From: Acidobacterium sp. S8
GTDB lineage: Bacteria > Acidobacteriota > Terriglobia > Terriglobales > Acidobacteriaceae
Length of the DNA: 55,941 bases
Direction of reading: 5' to 3'
Assembly: GCF_009765985.1 (NCBI RefSeq)
Contig: NZ_LMUM01000031.1
Coordinates: 1-55,941 of the forward strand
Of the stretch, positions 17,569 through 27,722 are shown one piece after another. The translations under genes were made by a program, and so were the position numbers. Below the pieces are notes generated by a model. The model was not told where the DNA came from, ran no database searches, and saw nothing but the letters and a program-made list of their open reading frames with translations. The number at the start of each line of letters is the position of its first letter. Position 1 is the first letter of the stretch.

Positions 17569-20343
17569 TGCGTAACCACCAGACAGAGCGCATCAAGAGC
17601 GCGCATTACCCTGCCAAGTTCAAGAACGAGGCGATCGAGTACCGTCTGCGCTGCGCTTAGATCGGCGGATCGGCCGATCTCTTCCAGTTTCGCGGCAAGG
17701 GCTGATGCATCCGTAGCCGAAAAGTTTCCCAGCGCACCATTGAGTGCATGTCCCACACGCTCAAGGTCAGCCGGCTTCTGTAGGTCTATCGCCCTTTGTG
17801 CAGCTTGCAGTTTATCCGGATATTGCTTTCGAAAGATCTCGACCAATTCGGCTAGAAGTACGCGGTCATCATCGATGAGATCCAGAAGCGGGATTACTTC
17901 TATGGAGTTATTTGGGATTGAAGGAGGATAGCTCCCCGTCGAAAGTTCCTCTTTTGGCTCGAGAAATTCATCGAGAGTCTCGTCGAGTTCCTGCGGCCGG
18001 ATAGGTTTGGATAGGTATCCATCCATTCCAGCGGCCATGCAACGCTCTCGATCGCCAGCCATGGCAAGGGCTGTCATAGCGATGACGGGTTGATGTTTGC
18101 CTGTGGACTTCTCCTTTTCGCGAAGAATCCTGACGGCTTCAAAACCGTCCATCTCGGGCATCTGCATGTCCAGGAGCACCAGGTCATAGTTGTTCTTTTC
18201 CAGAGCGCCAAGGGCTTCCCTGCCATTGGAAACAACCGTAACATTGTGGTTGCGCTTCTCCAGCAATCGCGAGGCGAGCTCTTGGTTAACCAGGTTATCT
18301 TCAGCCAAAAGAATCGTGAGGATCCTGCTGCCATTGGCTTGCTCGCGGAGCGCGGCGCGAGTGATCATACCGGTCGATCCCAACGGGCGCGCGGAGAGAA
18401 CTCGAATGATAGCCTCGCGGAGCTCGGACTGGCGAGCTGGCTTAGGGAGGTACGCTGCAATGCCAAGCGCCTGGCATCGTTGTGCATCGCCGCGCTGGCT
18501 GCTCGAGGTAAGCATCATAATCGTGGAACTGCTCGCGGCGGATTTCTCTTTGAGGCGCTCTACGAGAGAACCCGTCCATTTTTGGCATGTGCATGTCAGC
18601 CAAGATGAGATTGAACGGTTGCCCATCATCGATGGCGGCCTGATAAAACGACAGAGCCTGCTCACCATCACAAGCAACAATAGTAACCATGCCCCAGTGA
18701 TTAAGAACGCCCTCCAGAATACGACGGTTCGTGCGGTTGTCATCGACAATAAGCGCTCTGGCGCCCACCAGAACGGAAGGTGCGATGGGGATTGATCGCA
18801 GTGGGTCTGGAGCAGTTGATTCTGCGAAGCGCACGGTGAAATGGAAGCAGGACCACTTGCCAAAAATGCTCTCCACCCATATGCGGCCCCCCATAATCTG
18901 AACGAGACAGCGCGAAATCGTCAGCCCCAGTCCTGTTCCGCCAAATATGCGCGTCGTTGAAGTGTCTGCTTGGCTGAAGGACTCGAAGATAGCCTCCAAC
19001 TTGTCTGATGGAATACCGATACCCGTGTCACTGACTATGAAGTGAAGAGTGGAGAACTTCTCTTCGAGGAGGTCAACTTCAACCTTGAGGACGACTTCGC
19101 CCTGTTCCGTGAATTTCACAGCGTTGCCGATCAGGTTCAGAATGATCTGGCGCAGACGCCCAGGGTCGCCCGTTACGAACGTAGGGACCTCAGACGCAAT
19201 CTCGCAGAGCAATTCGAGTCCCTTTTCATCTGCGCGGAAAGCAACGGTCTTAAGCGCATCTTCGATACACGAACGGAGATCGAAGTCCACATGTTCCAGA
19301 TCGACCTTGCCGGCTTCGATCTTTGAAAAATCAAGAATGTCATTGATGACGTTGAGCAGCGCGTCGGCTGAGAGCTTCACGGCCCGAAGGTAATCGCGCT
19401 GCTCGCGCGTGAGCTCGGTTTCGAGGGCCAGGTCAGTCATGCCGACAATGCCATTGAGCGGGGTACGGATTTCGTGGCTCATGTTGGCCAGAAATTCGCT
19501 CTTGGCTTTGTTACTGAGCTCTGCGGTGTGCGCACGTTCGCGTTCGAGTTCAGCATGATAGCGCTGCTCCGCGAGCGCCAACTCCATCGAATGGAGGGAG
19601 AGCCTGCGATCCATAATGGCAGAGAAACAAACGAATATAAGAACGAATGCGATAACGCCGCCAATTCCGGCCAGCCCGAGATAGGAAATGCTGATGGCGT
19701 GCGCAAGACTGCTCTGATCCATCGGTATCGACACAAAGGTTACGGCGGCCATTCCGACGTAATGCATCACGGGTATACCCAACCCCATGACAACTGCGGA
19801 TAATGTCTCGCGCCAGCTAAAGGTCGCCGACTGGTTCCGGGAGAAAAATGTAAGCAATAACGCCACGAAAGAGAAGACTACTGCCAGCACAAAGGAGAGT
19901 ATTACTATGCCAACGTTGTAGTGATGCATGGCGGGAAGCCTCATGGCTTCCATACCGATGTAGTGCATGGCGCAGATGCCCGACCCCATGAACAGACTGG
20001 AGACTCCGGCTCGGAAAAGGCTCATCGTCTCACGGCTGACGACGAAAAGGGCAATAGCAGAGGCCACCACCGCGGCGACCATGGACAATAACACGGTCGG
20101 CCAATCGTAAAGAACCTTCACAGGAAGACGAAAGGCTTCCATTCCCATGTAATGCATGCACCAGATGCCAACGCCGAGCGCAAGTGCCCCGCCGCAGAGC
20201 CAAACAAACCGTACGAAGCCGCGTGTCGCCGTGACCCGGCCAGCCAGTTCAAGCGCCGCGTACGCGGCGAGTATAGCTATGAGGAATGAGACCAAGACCA
20301 AGCCGTCGTTGTACGAGCCCGTCAGTATTGCCGATTGGTCCAT
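17565..20343 (-). pseudogene. MHYT-domain hybrid histidine kinase, frameshifted in first receiver
   Basis: Domains read across two frames: seven-helix MHYT sensor (1-240) with MHYMGM, MHYIGM and MHYVGM at about 63, 126 and 193; coiled linker; HisKA with [12 protein letters not shown] (H290); HATPase with [15 protein letters not shown] and GGTGLGL; receiver 1 with D583 in [10 protein letters not shown]; receiver 2 with LLDMQMPEMDG; and a C-terminal HPt with GHALNGALGN. The frame breaks just after MDG of receiver 1. Reading GG instead of GGG (CCC at 18571-18573 on the + strand) restores [12 protein letters not shown] and the rest. Either a one-base insertion in the strain, which would remove receiver 2 and HPt, or an assembly error. 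Upstream partner of the diguanylate cyclase. Confidence 0.9.
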
Positions 20344-20828
20344 AATCGCCTCGGGGAAGGGCTGGCAATCTTGTACCAGTTACTTTAAATATCTGTCATT
20401 AGCCGATTTGAGTTACAGGTGTTTTTTCCTCAAAACGCGGTGGGAATTTCTAAAGGCAGGGCGGAGTAACGCAGTGCACGGAAATTAAACCGAGACAATA
20501 GGTTGCGCCGATCTGGCGTCAGAAATCAATTTCTCAAAAGCTAGGGCTACGAATGTCGAGACCAAAGTTTCTGTGGGATTCAGCGTTCGTTCAAATCGGC
20601 CGGGCGCAATGGAGTCCACACATCTCTGCGGCAGAGCCACGTGGCCATCGCAAATGTCCACGCGAAGGGCGATCCACACGATCTCCCAATGCCGGAGGCG
20701 AGAATAGCGCTCGCAAAGGCTGGCGTGCAACTGCTTCTCGCTGTCTGAGTCAGCCATATTCTCGGACGAGCGAAGGCCCGATTACGTCATTGCTCGTCCA
20801 AGTAGTCGTGTGATTGGGTGGTCGGCAA
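20344..20828. other. Intergenic stretch, no supported gene
   Basis: About 485 bases between the histidine kinase start and the carbonic anhydrase end. A 90-codon frame on the - strand (20485-20757) is open, but has no ribosome site and no family likeness I can name. It must contain the kinase promoter. Confidence 0.45.
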
Positions 20829-21596
20829 TCACTTACTTACGAGCACCGTGCGGCCGTTCAGGGACTGAGTTGGCCGTTCATCGTATGGATAGATCTCGGC
20901 AAACGTCGCCACTTGTTTCTTCGAAATCGTTACAGGCGTCTTGAGTACGAACCAACTCACGCCTTCGGTGCACGGCGGAGTCGTCAACGAACCGGCGAAA
21001 GTGAAATAGCTACGGTTAGCAGGCAGCAAGTCCGCGGCATTGATTTGCAGATTATCGTCCGCCTTCTCCGGGCCGGCCGTCTTCGGCGCAATACCCCACA
21101 GCGTTTCAACAAGCGGATTTGCAGAACCCTCGTTCATTAGCACGGATACCACGGCCAAATTTCCGTCGGCATCTGCATGCACCAGGTGGACCTCTATGGG
21201 AAACCGCTTGTTCTTGATTGTCTCCTCGCTGGGATGGTGGAAATGGAATTGTTTTAATTCGTAACGCTTGTCTCCGACTCTCATGAAACTGCCGGGAGCG
21301 TAGATAATTTCAATCGTGTGCCCATTATTGACGATGTGGAGCGGGCTGGATTTGTATTCGAACTGAATTGGTGGCAGATTAGCACTCTGAGCGCCGACAA
21401 TATTGACTGGCGACTGGAGGTGTCCGGTTTTGCATGCGGCGAACGTGGGACTCAGTTCGCCCCAGTGCGCAGGGCCTTCACTTCCACTGTAACCCCATTC
21501 ATGTGCAGGCTGTTCCTGCGTCATGGCTGCGTGGGGCACGCACATGCTGCAAAATACGATTAGCGCCGCCACAGCCGGCACCCGTCGTCCGATCAT
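20829..21596 (-). CDS. Alpha-carbonic anhydrase, periplasmic
   Basis: 255 aa precursor. The start at 21596 follows AGGAG and gives a normal signal peptide (RRVPAVAALIVFCSMCVPHAAM); an in-frame start at 21656 would only add an unlikely leader. The mature part is typical: WGYSGSEGPAHWGEL, LQSPVNI, and the zinc histidines in KQFHFHHPSE (H118, H120) and EVHLVHAD (H137), then LTTPPCTEGVSWFVL, with the substrate-gating threonine. It hydrates CO2 to bicarbonate in the periplasm. Monocistronic here; its relation to the neighbours is unclear. Confidence 0.94.
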   Translation of the reverse strand: MIGRRVPAVAALIVFCSMCVPHAAMTQEQPAHEWGYSGSEGPAHWGELSPTFAACKTGHLQSPVNIVGAQSANLPPIQFEYKSSPLHIVNNGHTIEIIYAPGSFMRVGDKRYELKQFHFHHPSEETIKNKRFPIEVHLVHADADGNLAVVSVLMNEGSANPLVETLWGIAPKTAGPEKADDNLQINAADLLPANRSYFTFAGSLTTPPCTEGVSWFVLKTPVTISKKQVATFAEIYPYDERPTQSLNGRTVLVSK

Positions 21597-22097
21597 GAAC
21601 ACTCCTGGAAATGAATTCACCTTGTCTCCTTCCGACGTGCGCAATCCTGGGCTCACACCAGCATACGCCGACCATTTCAGCCATCATCTGGATTCTGTGA
21701 ACGGCTTCTCACCAAAGAATCGGAGGGCTAGCTTTAATCTGGAACTGCTACGCCCACGTTCCTCTTGCGCCGGTTCGTATTCAAGGCGTGGGCCCATTCA
21801 CAACAAACGTGAGGCAGGTTCACTCTTCTGCGAGTCATACGATGCCGCTTCGAATCGGATTAGCCATTGGAAGAGCGATGCTGCTGCGATCGCTCCGGTC
21901 TATGAGGCGGCAACAAATCCTGCTGAATCGGCGGGTCTGATATCGGCGAACGAGTTGTTCAGCAATCGAGTGAGAGTAACGGCGGGATTCGCGAATGATA
22001 TCGAAAAGGTGAATTCGGGGTCAGCTGGGCCCGTTGGGCCGTGAGAGATCTGACCGTGTGACTTGCACTGATTCGCAGAACATGATTCAAACACTAT
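21597..22097. other. Intergenic stretch between divergent genes
   Basis: About 500 bases holding the promoters of the carbonic anhydrase (-) and the glycosidase (+). Open frames exist on both strands, but none has a ribosome site plus a recognisable protein pattern. Confidence 0.45.
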
Positions 22098-24083
22098 ATG
22101 AAAATAATGATCGCGATCTTGCTGTTCCTCGGAGTCTCAACGCACGTATCTGCACTCGGAGGCGGAGCAGGCATCGATGGAACGCAGCCGAGGAGTGCCG
22201 CTGGGATTCTGCAGTCAATCGAAAACGCCAACGTGACTCACGTTGGAGAAGATCTTCTGGTTACGCAAAAGGACGCTCACACTCCGGTTGAGATGGTATT
22301 TACGCGTTGCCAGGGGTTGGGGGTCCAGTACGAAGAGAACCAGTGGTGGGTTCTTCCTATAACCGCAACGGGCGTGCTGGTGGATGCGAACAGAGCGCTG
22401 TGGATTCTGCCGCTCGATGCGATGTCGAAGGATCACTCATGGCATATCAAGCTGAATAGCGGCGACCTAAGTGCCAAGAAGACCGAAACGGGACTCACGG
22501 TTACTCTGCACGCGAAGAGTGTGACTCTCTCGATGGCGGAGGCTCGGCCGCACAGCGACCCCTTCGGTCATCGATTTTCTCTTGAGATGGCGGGCGGCGC
22601 TGAGTTGGAAGAAGCTCTGGCTGCGTTCTATTGGGGCACCATTCTGCCATCGGTTGTGGAGAAGACCATGGCCGCGGATTTTCCGTATCACAGCGGATAT
22701 GTGCTAAGCACGTTAAATGTGAGCTCGTATGCGGGCTCTTATCCTGCTGTCGATCATGAATTTCAAATCAAAGGACGCCTGGCGATGGGCTCGGAGGCCG
22801 ATCTGGATGTTGTGAGGCGGATGATCGAGCTCCAGTTCAAGCTGATAAATGATGATCCGGAAGCTCTCTACCGCATGCCCACTTCAGTGCAGCCGGATGG
22901 ACGACGCGAATACCACGTACGCAGAAACAGCCTGGATAACCGCCAGAACGCGGCCATGTTTCCAGTGACCGGAAACATTGAGGTGATTGAAGAGGCTTGG
23001 CGCTACTACGAGGCCAGAAAAGATGCAGCGTGGCTGCGGGCGAACATCGGGAACCTGGAACATGCGGCCGGCTGGATTCTATCGAACACCGATCAGTATG
23101 GACGCGTGTGGTCGGATGTTTATTACGAAGATCAGGTAATCAAGGATGGACGCGTGACGCAAGCCCAGGCGTTCGCTGCACGCGCGTTTGTGTTGCTGGC
23201 AGGGATGGAGAGGTTACTGGAACGGCGTTATGAGGCGGCGCGGTTTGGCGAAGCTGCCAAGAAAATGGCCGATGTGCTGGTTACACCTCTTCCGATGGGG
23301 TATTGGGATGCGAAGAACGAGAGATTCATCGATTGGGTGGACCGTGACGGAAAGGCACATGATCACATTCACCTTCTTGCCAATGAGCTGCCCGTGGTCT
23401 TCGGATATGCCACGGCGGAGCAAGCTGGTCAGGTGCGCCGTTTGATCGACATGAATGCCGAAGAGTTTGAGCGATTTCCCACCTTCGTGGCGGCGAAGAT
23501 CGCCGACTACGATAAGGCCGAGATTGGCTCAGGCGGTCCGTATGATCTTTGCGCAGCAGGCAGGTACTGGTACTGGGACGCAGCTTTTCGCGAGGCACAG
23601 CAGCAGAACGGGGTACTGCTGGATCAGTTGAAGAAGGTCGCGGCCGAGGGCGCGAAAAATAGTTACTTTATGAGCGAGCGGTACGACATGGACCATGTGT
23701 ATTACATCGATGGCAAAGATGCGCATGGAGCCGAGAAGTATTACGAATATCCCAATGTCTTCGCGGCTGTACTGATTGAGAAGCTGCTGGGTTTAGCTGT
23801 TCCCGCCGACGCGGACGTATCCGTCGCGCCGCATCTGACGAGCTATGGCAGCGTGGAGTTTGGAATTCCCGAGTATGCATTGCGCTACAGCTATAGCCAG
23901 GACGGATTTGTACTGAAGAATCTGTCTGACCGGCCACGGCGATACAAGGTGGATTTGTCGGCGCTTGCCTTTGCCGCCACGCATTACCAACTGAGCAGTA
24001 AATCTCTCAGCGAAGTTGTGGGGGCGCGTTCCACGCTGACGTTGTCCGCGCAGGAAGAGGCGCGTTGGACTCCGGTACGGTAA
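22098..24083 (+). CDS. Secreted glycosidase, six-hairpin (alpha/alpha)6-like
   Basis: 661 aa with an N-terminal signal peptide (IMIAILLFLGVSTHVSA). Residues about 20-210 form a beta-rich domain. Residues about 220-570 are helical with repeated aromatic and acidic motifs typical of six-hairpin glycosidases: WRYYEARKDAAWLRANIGNLEHAAGWIL, YGRVWSDVYYEDQV, GYWDAKNERFIDWVD, YDLCAAGRYWYWDAAFREAQQ. A small beta domain ends the protein. I cannot place it in a numbered GH family, and catalytic residues are not assigned. A second ATG at 22107 is possible; neither has a good ribosome site. Likely a polysaccharide-debranching or disaccharide-hydrolysing enzyme outside the cytoplasm. Confidence 0.7.
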   Translation: MKIMIAILLFLGVSTHVSALGGGAGIDGTQPRSAAGILQSIENANVTHVGEDLLVTQKDAHTPVEMVFTRCQGLGVQYEENQWWVLPITATGVLVDANRALWILPLDAMSKDHSWHIKLNSGDLSAKKTETGLTVTLHAKSVTLSMAEARPHSDPFGHRFSLEMAGGAELEEALAAFYWGTILPSVVEKTMAADFPYHSGYVLSTLNVSSYAGSYPAVDHEFQIKGRLAMGSEADLDVVRRMIELQFKLINDDPEALYRMPTSVQPDGRREYHVRRNSLDNRQNAAMFPVTGNIEVIEEAWRYYEARKDAAWLRANIGNLEHAAGWILSNTDQYGRVWSDVYYEDQVIKDGRVTQAQAFAARAFVLLAGMERLLERRYEAARFGEAAKKMADVLVTPLPMGYWDAKNERFIDWVDRDGKAHDHIHLLANELPVVFGYATAEQAGQVRRLIDMNAEEFERFPTFVAAKIADYDKAEIGSGGPYDLCAAGRYWYWDAAFREAQQQNGVLLDQLKKVAAEGAKNSYFMSERYDMDHVYYIDGKDAHGAEKYYEYPNVFAAVLIEKLLGLAVPADADVSVAPHLTSYGSVEFGIPEYALRYSYSQDGFVLKNLSDRPRRYKVDLSALAFAATHYQLSSKSLSEVVGARSTLTLSAQEEARWTPVR

Positions 24084-24168
24084 GGAAGGAGGGATTGAGG
24101 TAAATTCCAATCTGGACACTTCGCATTTTTTCTGGGATCCGATCGGGTGGTGAGGCGAGCCGGATCTG

Positions 24169-24886
24169 TCAATTCGCTGCGGAAAGCTCACGTAGAGGAA
24201 CAAGCTTGAACTTCGAAATCAGATCGCGAAATTGCAGTACGGCTTGTTCCTGATCCCCGGCATTTCCGGTGCCACCGACTGACTGAAAAGTAATCGACAG
24301 CGGGATCGGTCGAGACTGATAGGCGGGTTCGCGTTGCGCTTTCGCTGCTCGTGACCAGACAATCTGTGGCGCATCTTTTATTAAAAGAGGAGCTTCGCCG
24401 CAGCCGCCCGCCCCGCATACTGTCGATGCAATGAAGAGAGTCGAATGGCCTGCACCACTGAGCGACTGGTCGCCGATAAAACCCACATCGAAGATTGCGG
24501 ATGAATCAGCTGCCTGCACCCGTTCGGCACGTCGGCTCTCAAGCACCATACCCCGCGTTAGATAGCATGCCAAGCCATTATGAGCTCCGGCGTTGATCAT
24601 GATGTCGAACTGCGCTGTCTGCCTGCCGCTCGCATCCTGATAAATCGCGCCCTGCTCTACCACTGAGCCCTGCGGGTTAATCCATCGGTTCACAACATGG
24701 TAATTGCCGAGCTACGCAGGTAACAGGTATTCATAGGAGCGTTCTGCACTCTGGGGCACTGCCAACTTGCGCTCAAGCAGGAAATTACCGTTGACCACAC
24801 CATCGGAGTCGCCGCCGCGCCAACTCCGATCAGGACCAATACAACCATGCATGGGATCTTCCGGCCACTACCCCCACTCAAGCCAA
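24169..24886 (-). pseudogene. Remnant of an exosortase-associated (EpsI-like/XrtJ C-terminal) protein
   Basis: A - strand frame can be read from about 24852 (MHGCIGPDRSWRGGDSDG) through ERSYEYLLPA, then a TAG stop at about 24714, then LGNYHVVNRWINPQGSVVEQG and on to 24169. The later part (QFDIMINAGAHNGLACYLTRG, and a tail LQFRDLISKFKLVPLRELSA) resembles the soluble EpsI-type domain that accompanies or is fused to exosortases. No membrane-embedded exosortase core is encoded; upstream the frame closes at once. It sits just downstream of the small TM-motif-TM gene, where an XrtJ-type exosortase would be expected. Family likeness is from memory of the pattern and is moderate. Confidence 0.45.
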
Positions 24887-24927
24887 ACGAAAGTTTGACT
24901 GGAGCACTCGCTGGGTTCCAGGATGGC

Positions 24928-25128
24928 TTACCGGGTGCGTTTGCGGGCTCGTATTCTCGATCGCAAAATTGGGATCGCGGCAGCGCTGCAACCCAAAATG
25001 GCCAGCACTGCGGTTGGGTCTTCGGGTGAATCGACGCAGCCGCCGACAAGGCCAAAAGCTGCCTTGGTAGTAAGCGCAAACAAGGCAACCGCGGTCAAAA
25101 GAAGCATGGGGATGTTCTTCCGTTGCAT
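24928..25128 (-). CDS. XrtJ-associated 'TM-motif-TM'-like small protein (PExP-CTERM type)
   Basis: 66 aa. N-terminal helix (MQRKNIPMLLLTAVALFALTTKAAF), then GGCVDSPEDPTAVLA, a second hydrophobic stretch and an Arg/Lys-rich end (RSRIRARKRTR). The C-terminal half looks like a sorting signal of the PEP-CTERM class (Pro-Glu-x-Pro, helix, basic tail). GGAG seven bases before the ATG at 25128 fixes the start; an ATG at 25140 overlaps that site. In acidobacteria such small proteins lie beside a specific exosortase; here only a broken remnant follows, so the substrate-like protein may be orphaned. Confidence 0.6.
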   Translation of the reverse strand: MQRKNIPMLLLTAVALFALTTKAAFGLVGGCVDSPEDPTAVLAILGCSAAAIPILRSRIRARKRTR

Positions 25129-25763
25129 AGACGTCTCCAAGTAGTCGTTAAGACCCGGGGGGGAATCTGATTACGTCATATGTAGCTAACTATCGTACAT
25201 TAGCCCTGTTTGCCTAGACTGTTTCAGTGTTAAAGCTACCCCATAGCCGTCTCAAATGCAAGAAAAGTTCATCTCATTGCATTTAAAAGTAATTTCATTC
25301 CGTCAACAAAATATCACGGGCCTCAAGGAAATTACATCTCGACAATTACATGTTTTTGTCAATATATTTTGGGAAAGCAATAGGATCTAATTCCTGTTGC
25401 TTGCTGTTCAGCTTTTCATTTTCAAGATGTAGTAGTGTCTACCGCTACTATGGGGCCTTCCCATCCGCTTCGGTTGAAGCTCTTTCAGGATGGTATCTGG
25501 TTTGGCTATCGGGACCCGCAATTCCTTGCCTTGCTTTTTGTAATCGTCCTTCAGGGCCCGGCACGCGACTTTCCACATGAGACAGATTAACTAAGGCCGT
25601 CACTCTATCAGGGTTAATTTTCCCCCGTTGATTGCCTGAGTGCGGCAAATGTTCTCTTCTCTTTCCCAGAGATGCATGGTATCGCGCGAAACTATACTGG
25701 CTCACCCCACGTGAGTCAGAGTTGTCTCCGCTGTTCTCACTCTCACTCCGTAGAGGTTGCGAA
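25129..25763. other. Intergenic stretch, AT-rich, no gene seen
   Basis: About 635 bases between divergent genes. The part around 25180-25400 is distinctly AT-rich compared with the coding DNA. Open frames within it lack ribosome sites and family likeness. It probably contains the promoters of both flanking genes. Confidence 0.45.
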
Positions 25764-27644
25764 ATGCGAATTACAACATCAGGCTTTTCGAAGGCAAAAC
25801 TTCTGCTGTACGGCTTCATAGGAGCGGCAGCATGCTCAGGCATCGGGTGCGGTAGCGGCCCTCTTTCAGTCGACCACCCGGCTGCTCTTACGGGTATGTC
25901 GCTTCACGCCACCGTCATGGGCGGCCGAAAACCGATTAGCGGTTCGTCGCTTACGCTTTATGAGGCAGGTACCACTTCCGGCGGGAACGCGAGCGTACTC
26001 GCTACCACGACGTCGGATTCAAAAGGGAACTTCAGCATCGATTCCTTCAATTGCGCCTCGACGTCTGAGCTCTATATCACCGCTAGCGGCGGAGATGCCG
26101 GCAACGGCGTCAACTCCAACATCGAACTTCTCGCCTCGCTCGGTCCCTGCAACGCTTTACCCGACAACGTTAACATCAACGAACTGTCCACCGTTGCTGC
26201 CGCGTACGCATTTAACAAGTTCATGCACCCTGCCGATCCTTCGCAGATTAGCGCATCGGGCTCTCCAGGCACGGACCACTACATTGGCCTTGCCAATGCC
26301 AGCCTGATTCTCAGGACGAATCTTATAAAAGTGGCCTCAGGCAGCCCGTCGGCAGTACTCAGCACCAACCAAAATTCACCCGCCACCTTGAATACCCTGG
26401 CTGACGTTCTTGTGGCTTGTGTGAACGCAGTATCTCCTTTTAGCGTTTGCGACACCTTGTTCAGTGCAGCTACTCCGACAGGCGGCGACACTCCAGCGAC
26501 CACGTTGCAGGCTGCGTATGACATCGCGGCTCATCCAGCCGAGAACGTACCGTCGATCTACGGGGTGCTCAATCTTTTGCCTTCGGATGTTTCGGCGCCT
26601 TTCACGCCTACCTTGGATGCTGCCCCAACCGACTGGATGCTGGGAGTGAGATTCGTTCCGACGGGTATCAACATTCCTGAATACATTCGAATCGACTTGA
26701 ATGGAAACGTGGTGTTTTCAAACTACGGTGGCAGCAGCATGATGAGGTTGAGCCCGACAGGAGCAGCGTTGTCGCCGTCCGGTGGCTACAAGCCTGCCGG
26801 AATCGACGGTCCGAAAGGCTTCACTGTCGACAGTTCGGGAAACATCTGGATCGCGAACCTCGATGGAGGAACAGTTGAACAGATAAGCGGCACCGGTACG
26901 GTTCTCGTCCCGGCCGTCGCTGCGGGAATACGCCCGGCGTCGATTGTCCTTGATTCTTTCAGCCATCTTTGGATTGCGGATGCGGGTGGAGGAAGCGGCA
27001 CCAACGACATCACGGTGGATAACCTCAATGGCACACTCGACTTTGGCCTGCCGAATGGGTTCGCAATGGACGAACCGTTTATCGTCCTCGCTGACACCAC
27101 CGTAACTCCTAACATCATATGGCTCACCAACTCTGCGGGTGGTGCTGTATCGAGGTTGGTAGATGACGGCTCGACCAAGGTAACGGGGGACAGAGCTTCC
27201 GATGTCGGAAACACGTTATATGGTATGGCCCTCAATTCAAATGGGGAGGTCTGGGTAGCGGACAACAATCCCGTTTCCGGGAGTGTGTCGAAGATCAGTA
27301 ACACGGCCACGCCAACCATTCTCCTCGGGCCGATCACCGGTGGCGGAATCACATCCACCAGCCAACCCGCAGGCATCACCGTCGATAGCGGGAACAACGT
27401 ATGGATAAACAATCTCAAGGGCGGCCTCGCCGAACTTGATAACAATGGAAATCCGATAAGCCCCTCGGGTGGATTCACCGCGGGCGGACTTATCAAGAGT
27501 CCGGACCTCGGCATCTTCGTCGATCGTAGCGGCAACCTATGGGTAGCCAATACTGCCAACGGCAGCTTCTCTATCGTTCAACTGATCGGAGCCGCCAAAC
27601 CAGTGATCACTCCAAGACTAAGCGGCAGGCCGGTCGCTCCGTAG
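25764..27644 (+). CDS. Secreted NHL/virginiamycin-lyase-like beta-propeller lipoprotein
   Basis: 626 aa from the ATG at 25764, which follows AGAGG; an upstream in-frame ATG at 25632 would only add a hydrophilic leader. The N-terminus (KAKLLLYGFIGAAACSGIGCGSG) has a possible lipobox at GIGC or at AAAC. Residues about 40-110 form a carboxypeptidase-regulatory-like beta-sandwich (ATVMGGRKPISGSSLTLYEAG, SKGNFSIDSF). From about 290 on, repeated blades of the form VDSSGNIWIANLDGG, DSFSHLWIADAGGG, LNSNGEVWVADN, VDSGNNVWINNLKGG and VDRSGNLWVANT make a six-bladed NHL/Vgb-type propeller. Function unknown; likely a surface-anchored binding protein. Confidence 0.8.
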   Translation: MRITTSGFSKAKLLLYGFIGAAACSGIGCGSGPLSVDHPAALTGMSLHATVMGGRKPISGSSLTLYEAGTTSGGNASVLATTTSDSKGNFSIDSFNCASTSELYITASGGDAGNGVNSNIELLASLGPCNALPDNVNINELSTVAAAYAFNKFMHPADPSQISASGSPGTDHYIGLANASLILRTNLIKVASGSPSAVLSTNQNSPATLNTLADVLVACVNAVSPFSVCDTLFSAATPTGGDTPATTLQAAYDIAAHPAENVPSIYGVLNLLPSDVSAPFTPTLDAAPTDWMLGVRFVPTGINIPEYIRIDLNGNVVFSNYGGSSMMRLSPTGAALSPSGGYKPAGIDGPKGFTVDSSGNIWIANLDGGTVEQISGTGTVLVPAVAAGIRPASIVLDSFSHLWIADAGGGSGTNDITVDNLNGTLDFGLPNGFAMDEPFIVLADTTVTPNIIWLTNSAGGAVSRLVDDGSTKVTGDRASDVGNTLYGMALNSNGEVWVADNNPVSGSVSKISNTATPTILLGPITGGGITSTSQPAGITVDSGNNVWINNLKGGLAELDNNGNPISPSGGFTAGGLIKSPDLGIFVDRSGNLWVANTANGSFSIVQLIGAAKPVITPRLSGRPVAP

Positions 27645-27668
27645 TTTTGTAGTACGCATTGCTCGCAG

Positions 27669-27722
27669 ACCCTGCACTTGTGTGTCAAATCATCTACACG
27701 CAGGTGCAGGGTTTGCTATTTC
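27669..27722 (+). terminator. Strong hairpin, probable terminator of the propeller gene
   Basis: ACCCTGCAC (27669-27677) pairs perfectly with GTGCAGGGT (27704-27712); the helix continues inward for about eight more pairs with two G-T wobbles, leaving a ten-base loop. TTGCTATTT follows. It starts 25 bases after the stop at 27644. The tail is only moderately T-rich, so termination is likely but not certain. Confidence 0.7.

Noticed and set aside
20485-20757. 90-codon - strand frame upstream of the carbonic anhydrase end
   Set aside because: No ribosome site and no recognisable pattern, although it cannot be fully excluded.
21523-22044. 173-codon + strand frame overlapping the carbonic anhydrase start
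   Set aside because: No ribosome site, no family likeness, and partly antisense to a well-supported signal peptide.
24690-25088. 132-codon - strand frame overlapping the TM-motif-TM gene
   Set aside because: The overlapping frame at 24928-25128 has a ribosome site, signal-like helices and a recognisable motif; this one has a Trp/Cys/Pro-rich, unnatural composition.
26786-27559. 257-codon frame antisense to the propeller lipoprotein
   Set aside because: Long only because of the repetitive codon pattern of the propeller blades on the other strand.
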